NCBI GenBank assembly: GCA_023333565.1
Contig: JAJKFH010003165.1
Coordinates: 1,364,001 to 1,428,000 of the forward strand
Origin: Puffinus mauretanicus
Lineage: Eukaryota; Chordata; Aves; Procellariiformes; Procellariidae
Direction of reading: 5' to 3'
Length of the DNA: 64,000 nucleotides
Part shown: one piece after another, positions 1-11,857 of the stretch
Layout of the letters: each line of letters starts with the position of its first letter
How positions within the stretch are numbered: position 1 is the first letter of the stretch
The notes under the pieces: generated by a model
What the model was told of the DNA's origin: nothing
Databases searched by the model: none
What the model saw: the letters and a program-made list of their open reading frames with translations, nothing else
Program-made: the position numbers and the translations under genes

Positions 1-3000
1 TCTGGCTCAAACTGTCAGCCACGGCATACCCTTTGGTATTTGAAGTTACCCACAACTGTTAAGGCTGGTCGGTACCCTCTGCGAGTATGCCTAGCAGTGA
101 GCTGGAAAACATTTCTTCTGTGGATGTTCTTCGCTTTGTGTCACCTTCTGTAAACTACATCCCCTCACTTGCTTTTATGATCTATGCTATCATCTACTTT
201 TGTATCTTCCTTTATTTGTCATACATCCTGAAATGCTCTATACTGTGGCATTTCATATGCAGTGCATTTTTTGTCGTACCCGTTTTACTTCCTCTATTTC
301 TGCATACAAAAGCAGTGCTTGTACCCTTTCTCAAAGGTTTTTCATTTTATGCATTTTAAGAAGCTTTAAAGGAAAACCACGAGACTGCCAGAAGCAGTAA
401 TGACTTCTTCGCTTCCACAGAGTACTCTATCAAACTTAACACCCACTGGAGTATTTGCAGGTTTTGAAAGAAGAGGGCCTAGACACCATTGTACTAACAT
501 AAGGCACTTGTCATTGTGAAGGTCAGCAATTCTTTCTACATTACTGAAAAATACCGCAGACAGTACATAATCATAAGCTTTGTTATACAGCATTTTCTAA
601 TAGCTGTAATATTCTACTGTGCTCTAAGATGAGGAAGAAAAAACAATATCCCTGTCTCTTACAGATACATTAAACATAAGGTTTTTAGTCAGCATATACA
701 ATTGCTCATCTTTGTGCTCTGAAGTCCACTGAAAGATTGTACTGTTTGAAGTGCTTTTACTGCTTAACGGTCGGAGAAGAAAGATGAATTGCTGTTGAGC
801 ACGTTCCTGAAAAGACCCAAACCCAGCACCTTTCCTCCTTTTTCCAATGAAAATGCACTAGTTGTAGTATTTCCATTTGCATGCTGACAAAAGTGTTAAA
901 CTTCGAGCTTTAAATTCCTGCTTTGGGGGATTTCTCTGGGCTTAGTGCAACAAAAACAGACTCATTTTGCCCACTCTTTTGTTCTTTAATTTTCAGTAAT
1001 CCCTGCTCCAGCTTTGGGCGATTCAAAACAGCAGTGTGTTTCTGAACAAAGGCCAACATATTTTTTCATTTCTTATAGCTAAAAAGTAATTCAAAGATAT
1101 GCAACAGATTAGTGAATATGGACTAAGTGCAATTTAATGAATAATAACTTGCGAGAAGAAAACCTTACATTTCTGAAAAATGTACAGCAGTAAATAGTCC
1201 TTCATTTCCACTGTAGAGGACTACAGAAAGATCTTCAGTATAAAATACATTGGGGTGTAGAATCCATATGTATTCAGGAGGTATCTACAATAAATAAGTA
1301 CTTTAGAATTACCTGAAATAACAAAAAATCCAACTAAACTGAAATATTTTCCACAGAAGTCAATAGACAAGCACAAATTCTTATGCCTGCAGAATTTGTC
1401 CCCAAGAGGTTATATTCAATCATCATCATTACCAGATGTTTCTTCTCCCCAGATTCTGGGATCAAAGACTTCCCTGTGCATGTCCAGATATTAAGTGAAT
1501 GTTCTTTCTGAAGCGACTCCCTCTCTGTCTGTCTCTGGCTCTCGCTCTGAAGTACGCCATTATAACTGTCTAGCTCCTGAGATTCAAATTTGTAAGAAAA
1601 ATACCACTATACCCAGAGAAACCTGGGAACCCCCAGAAGGGCATTCTCCTCAAGGCGGTGCTGGCCACCGGAGCTGATTGCAATGAAAAGAAGAATGCAA
1701 AATTGAAATAGTTTTCTTAAATGTTAAATTTTAATCCAGTACCTTCAGAAAAAAATTAAAAGGCACCATCTGCAGGCAAATATATCACAGCAATAAATAT
1801 AATTAGAGATCCTAATTTCACTGATAGGCACATATAAACAGAATATAACAGAAGTTGATAAAAAAGGGCTTGATTTTAAAAAAGAAGTAAATCTGACAAT
1901 GGCTTTCCTCCTCCAAACACAGTTTATCACTCTGCTTTTCAGAAGAATTTCAGCCTGCTTTCTAAATAAAAATGTCACCACCCTGTAGAACAGATCAGTA
2001 TTAATTAGGAAGACTGGCAATACTCACGTAAAAGATAACGAATAATCCATCCTAAGACAAGACAGAAACAGCAATTACCTGGATCTGAAACTGAAGTCTT
2101 CTCAGACTCAAGAAGCCAAAACCAAGTGCATGCAGCATCTGACTTTTCCCCTGCCACTCTCGGAGAAGTTGCAAAGAGATTACAATAATGTTGTATGTAA
2201 TATCAGACACAGGGAAAGAAATTTTTAAACACGGAATGAAGTGACACCATCATATGCTACTTCCAACACTTTCAAACTATTAAAAAGTCAGTCTCACCAT
2301 TAGTTCAAGTAAAATGAGAGATTATGCTCTACTATGGATTTTCATTCAGTACATACATATTCAGTGACACTTCTGGACACAGTTTAATACAACGCTTTAA
2401 AAGAGTGCTAATATGGCTAAAGAGATAACAAGCCATTGTGTCCTCCCACAATTACAAGCGAGCAGTATCTCAGTCTAAGGATATTGAAGAAATATCCAAG
2501 GAAAAATCCGCGGTTTTAGACCGAGAATTTCTGTTTAATGAAATAAGAGCGCTATACCTTATTCCTGGAACTGCAGTTGAAGATACTGAATTCTGTCATA
2601 CAAGGGACTTCCCGCCTAGGACCAACACTTTCCCAAGCCAAGTTGTCTTCTGCATAGCCTGTGATCGCTTGGGAAATCCTGTGTAAATCGGCACACAGCC
2701 TGCGAGGCCGTTGTTTGCAAAAGTTAAGAATATACGGTTTCCATGACAGATCCAGTTAGGGCAAGATTTGTATTTTTTTTTTACAATTAAAGTAGATGCA
2801 CACTGATGGGCTCACAACAAGAATATGAATAATCATTATTTAAATCCCTTTGAGTTTTGAGAAGGGGACTACAGTTTGCATTCTACTTTTTGAACTAAGC
2901 AATGCTTCATGCAAATTAATAGTATTAAAGGACAGGTCCATCCCATATTGCCAAGTAGGCAATCTATTCAAGGAAGTTATTGCTTCAAAGCTGTATTTTT

Positions 3001-5283
3001 GTACAGGTTTCAAGTCAGCAGTACACTAGAGCCTTCTCACTTCTCTCTCCTGAAAGAAATAATGAGCTGCAAAAAAGCCAAAGTTCTGGACTGCTCTGCA
3101 GTAGCAACATAATAAAGAAATAACAAAAATTAAATGATTCACATGAATCATAATAAGAAACATACACGTTATTAAAGGGTCTTGTTATTAACAAAGGCAC
3201 CAAACATCAGGCATTACACAAAGGTGAACACCACATATGTCAAGAATATCAGAAAGTCATCCACAAAAGGTAAAAATGAGGAAGAAAAGAGGACTTCGCA
3301 ACACAGCCATTTCATGAAGATTTGTTTATATCAGCTGATCTGCCAATCAAAACCAGCACGTTGCATGTCAGGGCATGGTGGAGCAGATATATAAAAGCTA
3401 TCCAAGCTCCCACAAATTAAGAACATAGCAGTAAGATCAGAACTATTAAAAACATGGCCAAGTAGTGAAAACACTTTTTACACACTTTTCTCAAAACAAA
3501 CAAACAAAAACAAACAAACAAAAAAACCCCACAGACCAAACAAGCACACACCACCAAAACTCCTCTTTAAAAAAAACAGCTCACACTTCGAGGAAAAGAA
3601 AACCAAGAACCAGATGCAATGGTCTGACAACTGGTATACAATAAATGTTTTTGTGCGTTTTTTTTCATTTGAAAGTATGTTTTTTTAGAAATCTTTATAA
3701 ACGTATATATGTACTCTTATTATTTATACAGTCAGATTATAGAAACACATTTTCTGTGTTAAAGTAGACTGACTTTGCATGTTGCACAATACATGCTCTG
3801 TTGAACTAGCACGAGTTCAGACAGCTCCCAATCAAGCAGCAGCCTGGCGCGCTGAGCTCCGTATCAATCAGCTCTTTTACACATCTGTCAGACGCTGTTC
3901 TGAGAGCTCATGCTGTCTGAAGGTCAAGCTCCTTCCTACTACAGTCAGTACACCCAGTCAGCACAGCAATGCCAGCCATGAAAAGTTCCCATCTGCTACT
4001 CCAACCATCCTATTATCCAACCTCCCGACAAATCTTGAGGCAGAAATAATACAGTTTTCAGGTGGACCTTATTGGTACATTTCATCTTTTTGAGATTTAT
4101 TTTAATACAAGTAAAAGATATACTAAGCTATACACCTGGTTAAAGTAGTGTGCCATACAAGATCTAAAAAGCATGGGAAAACAATTAATTTCTAACATGC
4201 ACTAATTCTTATACCTGAGCACAGAAAACAGTATCATTGTCAAGTGCGAATGTTAGAACACTTATTTCTTGTAACTAAATCCAAAATAATTTTAAGGCCC
4301 AGTGGCATGCTCTTGCAACTTTGTATTGTAGCAGGAAAGCATGTCGCAAGGAGCTGGATCTGCTGTTGTGATGCTGCAGGGCACAGGATGAAGCTGCAGG
4401 GAGAAAACAACAAAGGAGAGTAGCTACCAGATGGCAACCATAAAGCCAGGTATCCCAGCCAGCTACCCCCTCTAGCATATTTTACATATTGACAGCTACA
4501 GTCACTTATAACATTGCCAATACAACCTGTCCATCTACACCTATCTATAAAATGAGATGAGGTCAAACTTTTATCATCATACGTATTTCTATCAAATCTC
4601 AAGTAAGTTATTTTTTGTGATGTGGCACTATTTTATTTTCCAGGGTAGTTTGACACAGTTCTACATACATCTAATGTACCTGACATGAAAATCTTGAATT
4701 CAAGCAGAAAAAGAAATAATTACAGAGGAAAAATCCTAAATTAAGGATTAACATAGTAAAATACTCAACCCTGAAAGAAAGAGTAACTTACATACCAAGA
4801 AGTTACAATGCAACTTGAGAATCTATACTAACAATCAACATCAAATCCATAATGCAATCAAAGCTTATAAAAGCTGTATGCTGTTTCTGCGTAGATCACA
4901 TCTTCCTTACAAGGTGCATTAGATACACATCATAAAGATGAAAACATCTCTTTTTTTATCAAAAAGTCTTTTAAAATGGGCTGTACCTGAAAATTCTGAA
5001 ATTCTCATAAAAACCTGTGGAGAACCTTTAGAAGCTTTTCAGCACCATCTAAGAACAAAAAGTAGGTCTGTCCTATTTCCTTAAAAGAGCAGGACTGCAG
5101 AGTTAGTATTTAAATGTGCAATTAGGCATTACAGGAAAAGGTGTTTCCGATAACAATATCCATCACAGATGAAGCTAGAAAGCTTTCAATACCAGAAGAA
5201 TCTTTTGCAGGAGTTTGAAAGATCTCATCCCCCCATGTTGAGAGTGGTAATGGAATAAACAGACTTGTTGGATTTCATGTAAC
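1..5283. other. Unique AT-rich non-coding stretch
   Basis: I see no recognisable gene here. Short open frames exist on both strands (for example 87-359 plus and 1745-2020 minus), but they have no familiar motifs and AT-rich composition, and they are of chance length. The only clear structure is an (AAAC)-type simple repeat near 3.5 kb. A short GC-richer interval around 1.50-1.68 kb and another at 2.58-2.72 kb show no motif I can name. The stretch could be intron or intergenic DNA, and the sequence does not distinguish these. Confidence 0.6.
3493..3530. repeat. (AAAC)n simple repeat
   Basis: Repeated AAAC units are interrupted by extra A's and run into a short C tract. This is an ordinary microsatellite-like tract, probably replication slippage in an A-rich seed. 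Confidence 0.8.
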
Positions 5284-5589
5284 TGTATTGGGTTGGCGTG
5301 GCAAGGTTTTGGTAGCAGGGGGGCTACAGGGGTGGCTTCTGTCAGAAGCTTCCCCTATGTCCGACAGAGCCAATGCCAGCCGGCCCCAAGATGGACCCAC
5401 CGCTGGCCAAGGCTGAGCGCATCAGCAAGAGTGGCAGCGCCTCTGGGATAACACAGTTAAGAAGGGGAAAAAAAACTGTGGGGGGACAACAGCAGCCGGA
5501 GAGAGGAGTGAGAATGTGTGAGAGAAATAGTCCTGCAGACACCCAGGTCAGTGAAGAAGGAGGGGGAGGAGGTGCTCCAGGTGCCGGAG

Positions 5590-5990
5590 CAGAGATTCCC
5601 CTGCAGCCCATGGTGAAGACCATGGTGAGGCAGGCTGTCCCCCTGCAGCCCATGGAGGTTAATGGTGGAGAAGATATTCACCTGCAGCCTGTGGAGGACC
5701 CCACACCAGAGCAGGTGGATGCCCGAAGGAGGCTGTGACCGCGTGGGAAGCCCGTGCTGGAGCAGGCTCCTGGCAGGACCTGTGGACAGAGGAGCCCACG
5801 CTGGAGCAGGTTTGCTGGCAGGACGTGTGACCCCCCACGCTGGAGCAGTCTGTTCCTGAAGGACTGCACCCCATGGTAGGGACCCACGCTGGAGCAGTTC
5901 GTGAAGAACTGCAGCCCGTGAGAAGGACTCACGTTGGCGAAGTTCATGGAGGACTGTCTCCCGTGGGAGGGACCCCACACTGGAGCAGGG
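5590..5990 (+). repeat. Degenerate internal repeats within the LTR
   Basis: Several imperfect copies of a unit containing CTGCAGCCCATGG (5599, 5642 and later variants) and of a unit containing ACGCTGGAGCAG (about 5799, 5838, 5889, with variants at 5754 and 5976) alternate through this interval. The unit spacing varies from about 40 to 50 bases and copies differ by several bases, so the array expanded before this insertion or has decayed since. It sits in the part of the LTR expected to be U3, upstream of the polyadenylation signal, where tandem repeats often carry enhancer sites. That role is inference. Confidence 0.65.
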
Positions 5991-6204
5991 GAAGAATGTG
6001 AGGAGGAAGGAGCGGCAGAGACAACATGTGATGAACTGACTGCAACCCCCATTCCCTGTCACCCTGAGCCGCTCACGGGGAGGAGGTAGAAAATTCAGGA
6101 GTGGTCAGGCCCAGGAAGAAGGCAGTGGTGGGGGGACGTGTCTTTTTAAAATTTGGTTTTATTTCTCATTATCCTATCCTATCCTACCCTCTGATTTGAT
6201 TGAT

Positions 6205-6210
6205 AATAAA
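6205..6210 (+). terminator. LTR polyadenylation signal AATAAA
   Basis: An exact AATAAA lies near the 3' part of the LTR. It follows a run of TATCC repeats (about 6168-6186) and precedes a GT/T-rich segment. This is the expected position for the signal that ends retroviral transcripts and it supports plus orientation of the element. Confidence 0.6.
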
Positions 6211-8037
6211 TTAAACTGATTCCCCAAGTCGAGACTGTTTTGCCCGTGACGGTAATTGCTGAGTGATCTCCCTGCCCTTATCTCGACCCACGAGCCTTTC
6301 GTTACATTTTCTCTCCCCTGTCCAGCTGAGGAGGGGAGTGATAGAGCGGCTTTGGTGGGCACCTGGCGTCCAGCCAGGATCAACCCACCACACATAACAA
6401 AAAATATGCAGAGAGTATAGAGTAATTCAGATTCTCAGTCAGTCCAATCTATTATCACTCCATTTACTTTATTCAAACTGTGATAACTTACATGAATTAG
6501 GGATCTGGCCTAGGACTTACTTCTAGCCTTTTAGGCATCTGATCTGAAGCAGAAGTGTTTCTTAACTGCTTTAAGACAAACCAAAATTCCTCTGTTTTTT
6601 GAGCAGAGGAAATGTTTAAAAAAAAGATTTTAAAAATCTATGAACAAAAGCATATACATTCTACTTTTTTGTCCTGCAAGGAAGTATGGTAAAAAACAAT
6701 GATTTATCGGTTTCTGAAGTGCAAAGAGTTATGTGGAAAGCCTTTGCAGCTCCCTTATGACACATACTCTCACGAAGCAGCGGGTGAGGTTGAAGTAGTA
6801 TACTCAGGTACAGCACCAAAGCCACGCAGTACACTCCAGCACTGCTAAGTAGCACTAATGATCTGTGAATGCATTATAAGCATTGGCATGCAAATAAGGC
6901 ATCCTGAACAATCTTCTCTGCTTCCAAATTTGCCACATTTATTACAGCCTGAAAAAAATCTTTAGAAAGTAGGCCAGGTTTTCACTCAGCTAAACTTGGC
7001 CACAAACACATATACAATCTGTCAGGGATCAGCAGCGGCATCACAAAGAAACACAGTCTCTTTTGTGTAAAGCTGGGTAGTCATGAAGCCTGCAAAAAGA
7101 ACAAGGTATCGGCCTTTAAAAATAGCCAAAACAAGAAGCTGCACAACAATCAAAGCTACTTGAGTATAATTACCGCAACGGACTGATGCCGAATTTGAGA
7201 GCACGGAAAAGAGAAGGAAAATATTTTTCTTCAGCCTACACTATAACAGATAGCTGGAGTAACATAACTAGAAGTATAGGAATGTGTGCAATACAGAAGG
7301 GATACAACCTATAAACTATTATCCACAAAAGAAAATCATGCTCCATTTTAGATGCAAGATTTCAACAAGGAATTGGAGATCCATTCCTTTCTTTCCTTAT
7401 TTTATTCCCTCTTTCACATAGCCATCACACTGGCCAACTTGCTTAACCTCACGAATCCAAGTGCTCCAGGTGGAAAACAGACAGAATTTGCTCTCATCCC
7501 CAGGAAGATTTTTTCACTGGGCTAGATTTATAATACTCTCTAAACATTTCATGCCAAAGTTTTGCAATTAAAACTCCTTATAACAGAGCATTTGTTTTAC
7601 CATATGTATATGTTGAAATCAATTTAGATGCAGAAGTGACATAAAAGCCTCATGACAGCATATGACAGGCTAGATTATCTGACATCCTAGAATACTTGCG
7701 GATGGTAGGGAGGGAGATAAGAATCACTGTCCTAGATGCCACATGAAATTTTCCATCTCAAACCGTCCAGTCTAGGTGTTCCGGTTCACCTGCTAGCACC
7801 CTGTCATACATGGGCATCTGTAAACTCATCATCTCAACGACATCTCTGACACAAATATGCCAAAACTTCTCAAGGAACATTTCCAATTATCTAAAGGAAA
7901 GAGACAGAAAAACATTTTGCTGCAATCAGTGTTTATGCCATTTCCCTGGCATCGTCTAATCTTCTGAATTTTAGAACATGGCAAGTAGCATCATTTCTTT
8001 TTCCTGCCTCTGTGCCTTCGAAAGAGCCATCAGATAA

Positions 8038-8051
8038 TGACTCATGAGTCA
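8038..8051. promoter_or_regulatory. 14-bp palindrome holding two AP-1 sites
   Basis: The sequence TGACTCATGAGTCA is a perfect palindrome made of two abutting consensus AP-1 elements, TGACTCA and TGAGTCA. AP-1 (Fos/Jun) binding to this heptamer is established. Its use as an enhancer here is inference, since one heptamer occurs often by chance but two back to back much less so. Confidence 0.4.
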
Positions 8052-9475
8052 ACTCAAGACATCTATATCCATTTCTCCAGCACTGTTTGCTGACGTCCCT
8101 TATGTTTTAAAAAATGCATTAGCAGGAAAATGTTTATTCCCACCCTCAATTCAACTGACCTTTCAGATGACTAGGTTTCTCTAGAACATAAGCTTCATCG
8201 TGCCTCTTCTTCACTGTCAGTCACCCGTCAGAATTCAAAGCTCTCTTACTTCTAAAAAGGTCCCTTAGGAAGATCAAAAGCCAACCCTGTTTTTCTGTAG
8301 CAAAGATTAATTCAGAACTAAAAATCTCATATCGACTCTGAAGACATATTCACTTTACCAAACGATTTTGTTCTCCAGTGGAGAATAGCAGAGACATGAA
8401 CTGGCTTCAGACTACCTAGTCTTTACTGCTGTTACTGTGAGCTTACTGCAAACGGTGCCCCTTGTCCTAACAAGGTTTATTTAAGGTGACTGAAGTTAGC
8501 TTGTTAAAAAAAACAAAACCACACCAAAAAAACTGTTGAGGTTTTAGACGCAAAGTGTTTGCAATTGAAAATCTATCCCACAACAGAACAGTCTACAAGA
8601 TCCTGCTAAATCGCCTCTAATGCTAAAAGTGCGGTATCAAATCAGCACATTCAGCTTTTAAAAATCTCCTGTTCGCTCAGGAGCGCAGCGTCTGTCCCCT
8701 TCGCGCTCCTCACCAGCTCAGTGACACCACTGTTACAGAAAAACTGAAAAACAGGCAAATGAGTAGAATCCACACAAAACTAGTCCCAAACAAATAAAGG
8801 TTCACGTCCATGAACTTTTCTCCCCAGAAGAAAAAACAATGAAGTACAACAGGAAAGCAAAAGTCTTTTTCATGCCTCCAATTCAACAAAACTACTGAGC
8901 ACAACAAATACATAATCTCAAAAAAAACTAATGACAATGTGTCTATATACAAACTTATAATTAAGCTTATTCTTAAGTGCTTTGTCAAATCAGTTCCTTG
9001 ATGAATATGCGATTAAAATTTCAGGAAAAATGTGTACCATCATAACAACTTATGTTGCTAGAAAAATATAAATATTAAGTTAAAGATTCACTCATATTAA
9101 AAAGATAACTCCCAAACTTTTCTGGCTATATTCTGGTCTATTTTATTTAATCTGAAGTTAAAAAAAGTCTTACCAAAAAAAGACTTTGGTTTCTGCCAAA
9201 TCTGTTCCAGCAGTTTAATACTTCAACTTTCCCTGATGTGTGTGCACTGCTGACAGCTTAATAAAGTCTTTCAGCAGATGTAAGTATTAAGTAATTAGCA
9301 ATGTTTATCTTGTTCTTTTCACACAAAAAGGTGAGTGCAGATTAAAAGGGTAGAAACACACACATACACAAAATTAGACACAGAACACACATGTTCAATC
9401 TGTAAAAATGTATCAAACCAGCGCACACACCCCACATATTGTAGCTGATCAGAACCTCCAAAAAGTAAGAGGCGT

Positions 9476-9493
9476 TATTTATTTATTTATTTA
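9476..9493. repeat. (TTTA)n short microsatellite
   Basis: Four to five TTTA units with one slip. It is an ordinary simple repeat with no sign of function. Confidence 0.7.
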
Positions 9494-11090
9494 GTATTTC
9501 CAACACTAACTTACAGTTTCATCACTTAGAGGATTCCTCTTCCTTCTCTAATATATGATAAATAACAGCATTTATTACCTTAAATACATACTCTAACAAA
9601 GTCTGTTCAACAATTGTGCAGGTTTCAATCCATCCTGCTCATGCAAACAGTTATTCCTAAAGATAAAATCCACATCAGTTTATCTGAGCTGCTTCAGCTG
9701 GTGAGACCAACTCAGTTCATGTCACCTGCAGACTTCTGTCCTGCAGCTTTTCCAGATCCATGAACCCAGCTCTGTACAAGAAAGTAAAAAGAGATTTCAG
9801 CTATGCAATGTTTAGTAGCTCCACGGAATTTAGGACCTCTAATTTGCCACATTCTACTTCATCTGCTCTGTACTTCAGTAAATAGGATGCTTTGGACCAT
9901 CGTGGTCTGCCTACAAAACCTTTCAATTTTGAAAGACACCAATTCATAAACAACTTCAAGGTGCCAAACACCCCCAAGTCCCCTGATGATTTGTGGTGGT
10001 TTAAAAAAAACCATATATTCCTTCTCTCCTCCGAAAACATTATGTCCTGCTTTTCCAGAAGAAAAAAAAAATCTCCCACAAACAATAACAGGCAAACTGT
10101 CTGCATATAAAAGGACAGGATGGCTATACCCAAAGTGCTGCAAAAGCAGAATATAAATGAACAAAGATAGAAGCATTATCTTCCGCCAATTTTGTGCTAT
10201 TCTAGTCATTTTAAGTGTTGCTTGTTACAAGAGTAAAAAAGCTTGAAATTTGGAGCCAGATGCACACTGTCAGTCAACACTATTTAATTCTGTATTATTG
10301 GGTTCATCATTTTTCTTCTTTCCTTCTTCTTAAGTGAGGTTGAACTTTTACAATTATACCTTCTATTAACGAGGTATTTGTCTTTCTCTAAGCACTACTA
10401 CAGCTGCTCCCATGTTTAGGCACAGCCCTACGTGTGCCCATGGAAACATACAGTGAAAAGCAAAATGAAACTGCATTTCAAATAAAGTTACTTTCCACTA
10501 TGCCTTACAAGTAATCACAACTTACTTGTAGTAGACGGTAGTGTCCTGCATTTGTATTAGGGTAAAATCATCATTAAACAGATGACGGCAGTCAGTGCAT
10601 GGGAGACTGAGAACATGAAGGAAGGGAGAATCAAAACACATACATGATACTGTATGTCTCATGAATCTGTAATATTTTTAATTAGATGGAGAAAACAGTT
10701 TCAAATTAAGGGAAGAATAGCGTAGATTAAGCTGCAAAACCCATAAGGCTATGAACATCTCGATTAATTCTTCATGATTGTAAGGGTGGTTCTTTCAGTT
10801 TTACACACCTTGTCTGTACACTTCTGTGTACTAACTAGCTACAGAAAAACAAGACACAGAGTGGGAATGTTAGTCAAAACACCTTATAGACTCAAAAGAA
10901 AATGAAATGGAATGCTTTCATTGCTAAACAGCAACAAACCCCAGGTAGACAATAATGTCAATCATCTAAAACATTCACACACACACAAAGCTCCCACACT
11001 GACTTAAGTAAGAGAAGAAAGAAAGAGATCATATGAAAGCTGGAATAGATCATAGCTGGCCAGAAAGGAGTGCTCCAGACATTACAAAGT

Positions 11091-11180
11091 AAAAAAAAAA
11101 AGTATATATAATTAAAATTATATTATTCTAATAAATTATATTATTAAATATATTATTAAATATGCATATTAAAAATTAAT
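11091..11180. repeat. AT-rich low-complexity block
   Basis: An A run is followed by about 80 bases that are almost pure A/T, with repeated ATTATATTATT and TATTATTAAATA units, several of them self-complementary. It could form weak hairpins or be an AT-rich minisatellite seed. No gene signal is present. Confidence 0.7.
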
Positions 11181-11307
11181 GTTTGTGATAAAAAAATTGT
11201 GGTAATCTATACCGATAGTCAGGTTATCCAATAAACGTCCATCATTCCCAAAGGGAACTTTACACTGAAATTTATGGATGTTTCAACCACAGGATTTTTT
11301 TCAAGTT

Positions 11308-11327
11308 GGGGGGGGGGGGGGGGGGGG
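11308..11327 (+). repeat. 20-base G homopolymer
   Basis: Twenty consecutive G residues are followed by an AGAGAG tail. Such a run can fold as a G-quadruplex and is a likely site of length error in sequencing or assembly. Confidence 0.85.
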
Positions 11328-11819
11328 AGAGAGTTATCAATTCTGTTTTACCTTCATTTCCAAAAGATTTGATAAATTTTTATTTGAAGGTAAGTTACCT
11401 ATTACACATCATATGCAAGTTACACCACCTGTCCTTTTTATTATTCTTTTGATCACCCATAAGAAGAGTCAGCTAAACAGCAGAGTAACTGTTGAAAAAG
11501 CAATCCTTCCAGGAGAGAGGACAGTAGTATAATCAGAGCAGACTATCTACCTGCAAGTAACTTCTGCTTCCATTGAACTGAATGGGGAATATTTCACACA
11601 TCATCACAAAGTGAAGCCCAAGGAAGACCTCGCTGACACTACCATCACTTTCTCTCCCCTCTCTACGGAGCAACGGTTTATTGAACTCCCTCTACCCTTC
11701 GAATGTTTCTTGCTCTATGGTGTAGGCAGACTGTACAATACAATTAGTCAATGCAGTGGGCACTGTAAAGAGAAAATCCAGTATGGACTGGACAATATTT
11801 TTGTGTTGAGAGCTAAAGC

Positions 11820-11822
<3 letters not shown>

Positions 11823-11850
<28 letters not shown>

Positions 11851-11857
11851 AAAAAAA
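11823..11857 (+). repeat. C10 run followed directly by A25 run
   Basis: Ten C's abut twenty-five A's, followed by ACC/AAACC-rich low complexity to about 11900. The A-rich and CCAAAC-rich tail resembles a decayed simple repeat. I found no retroposed body upstream that would make the A run a poly(A) tail. Confidence 0.75.

Larger units (their letters stand above)
5284..6392 (+). mobile_element. Solo endogenous retrovirus LTR, bird type
   Basis: The element begins TGTATTGGG and ends CCACCACA, giving the TG...CA termini expected of a retroviral LTR, and it is about 1109 bp long. Its first 150 bases (GCAAGGTTTTGGTAG, GGGGGGCTACAGGGG, then the GAAGCTTCCCCT region) match a bird LTR sequence I know as abundant; I cannot name the exact family. 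A polyadenylation signal AATAAA lies at 6205-6210, followed by the GT-rich region expected of an R/U5 junction. No gag, pol or env frame adjoins it on either side and no second LTR is present, so it is a solo LTR left by LTR-LTR recombination. The six bases on each side (TGTAAC at left, CATAAC at right) agree at four positions and may be a decayed target-site duplication. The middle part (5590-5990) is built of degenerate repeats. Open frames inside it (5373-5738 plus, 5457-6062 minus) look like by-products of this GC-rich repeat structure. Confidence 0.85.

Noticed and set aside
5373..5738. 121-codon plus-strand frame starting in the LTR
   Set aside because: It lies wholly within the LTR's GC-rich degenerate repeats, has overlapping frames on the opposite strand and shows no retroviral protein motif.
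5457..6062. 201-codon minus-strand frame, the longest in the window
   Set aside because: It is antisense to the LTR repeat array and reads as repeated Ser/Leu/Gly-rich units; its length follows from the repeat period and GC content.
11091..11180. AT-rich block as a matrix-attachment or origin element
   Set aside because: The composition alone fits a decayed AT microsatellite, and no further motif supports a specific role.
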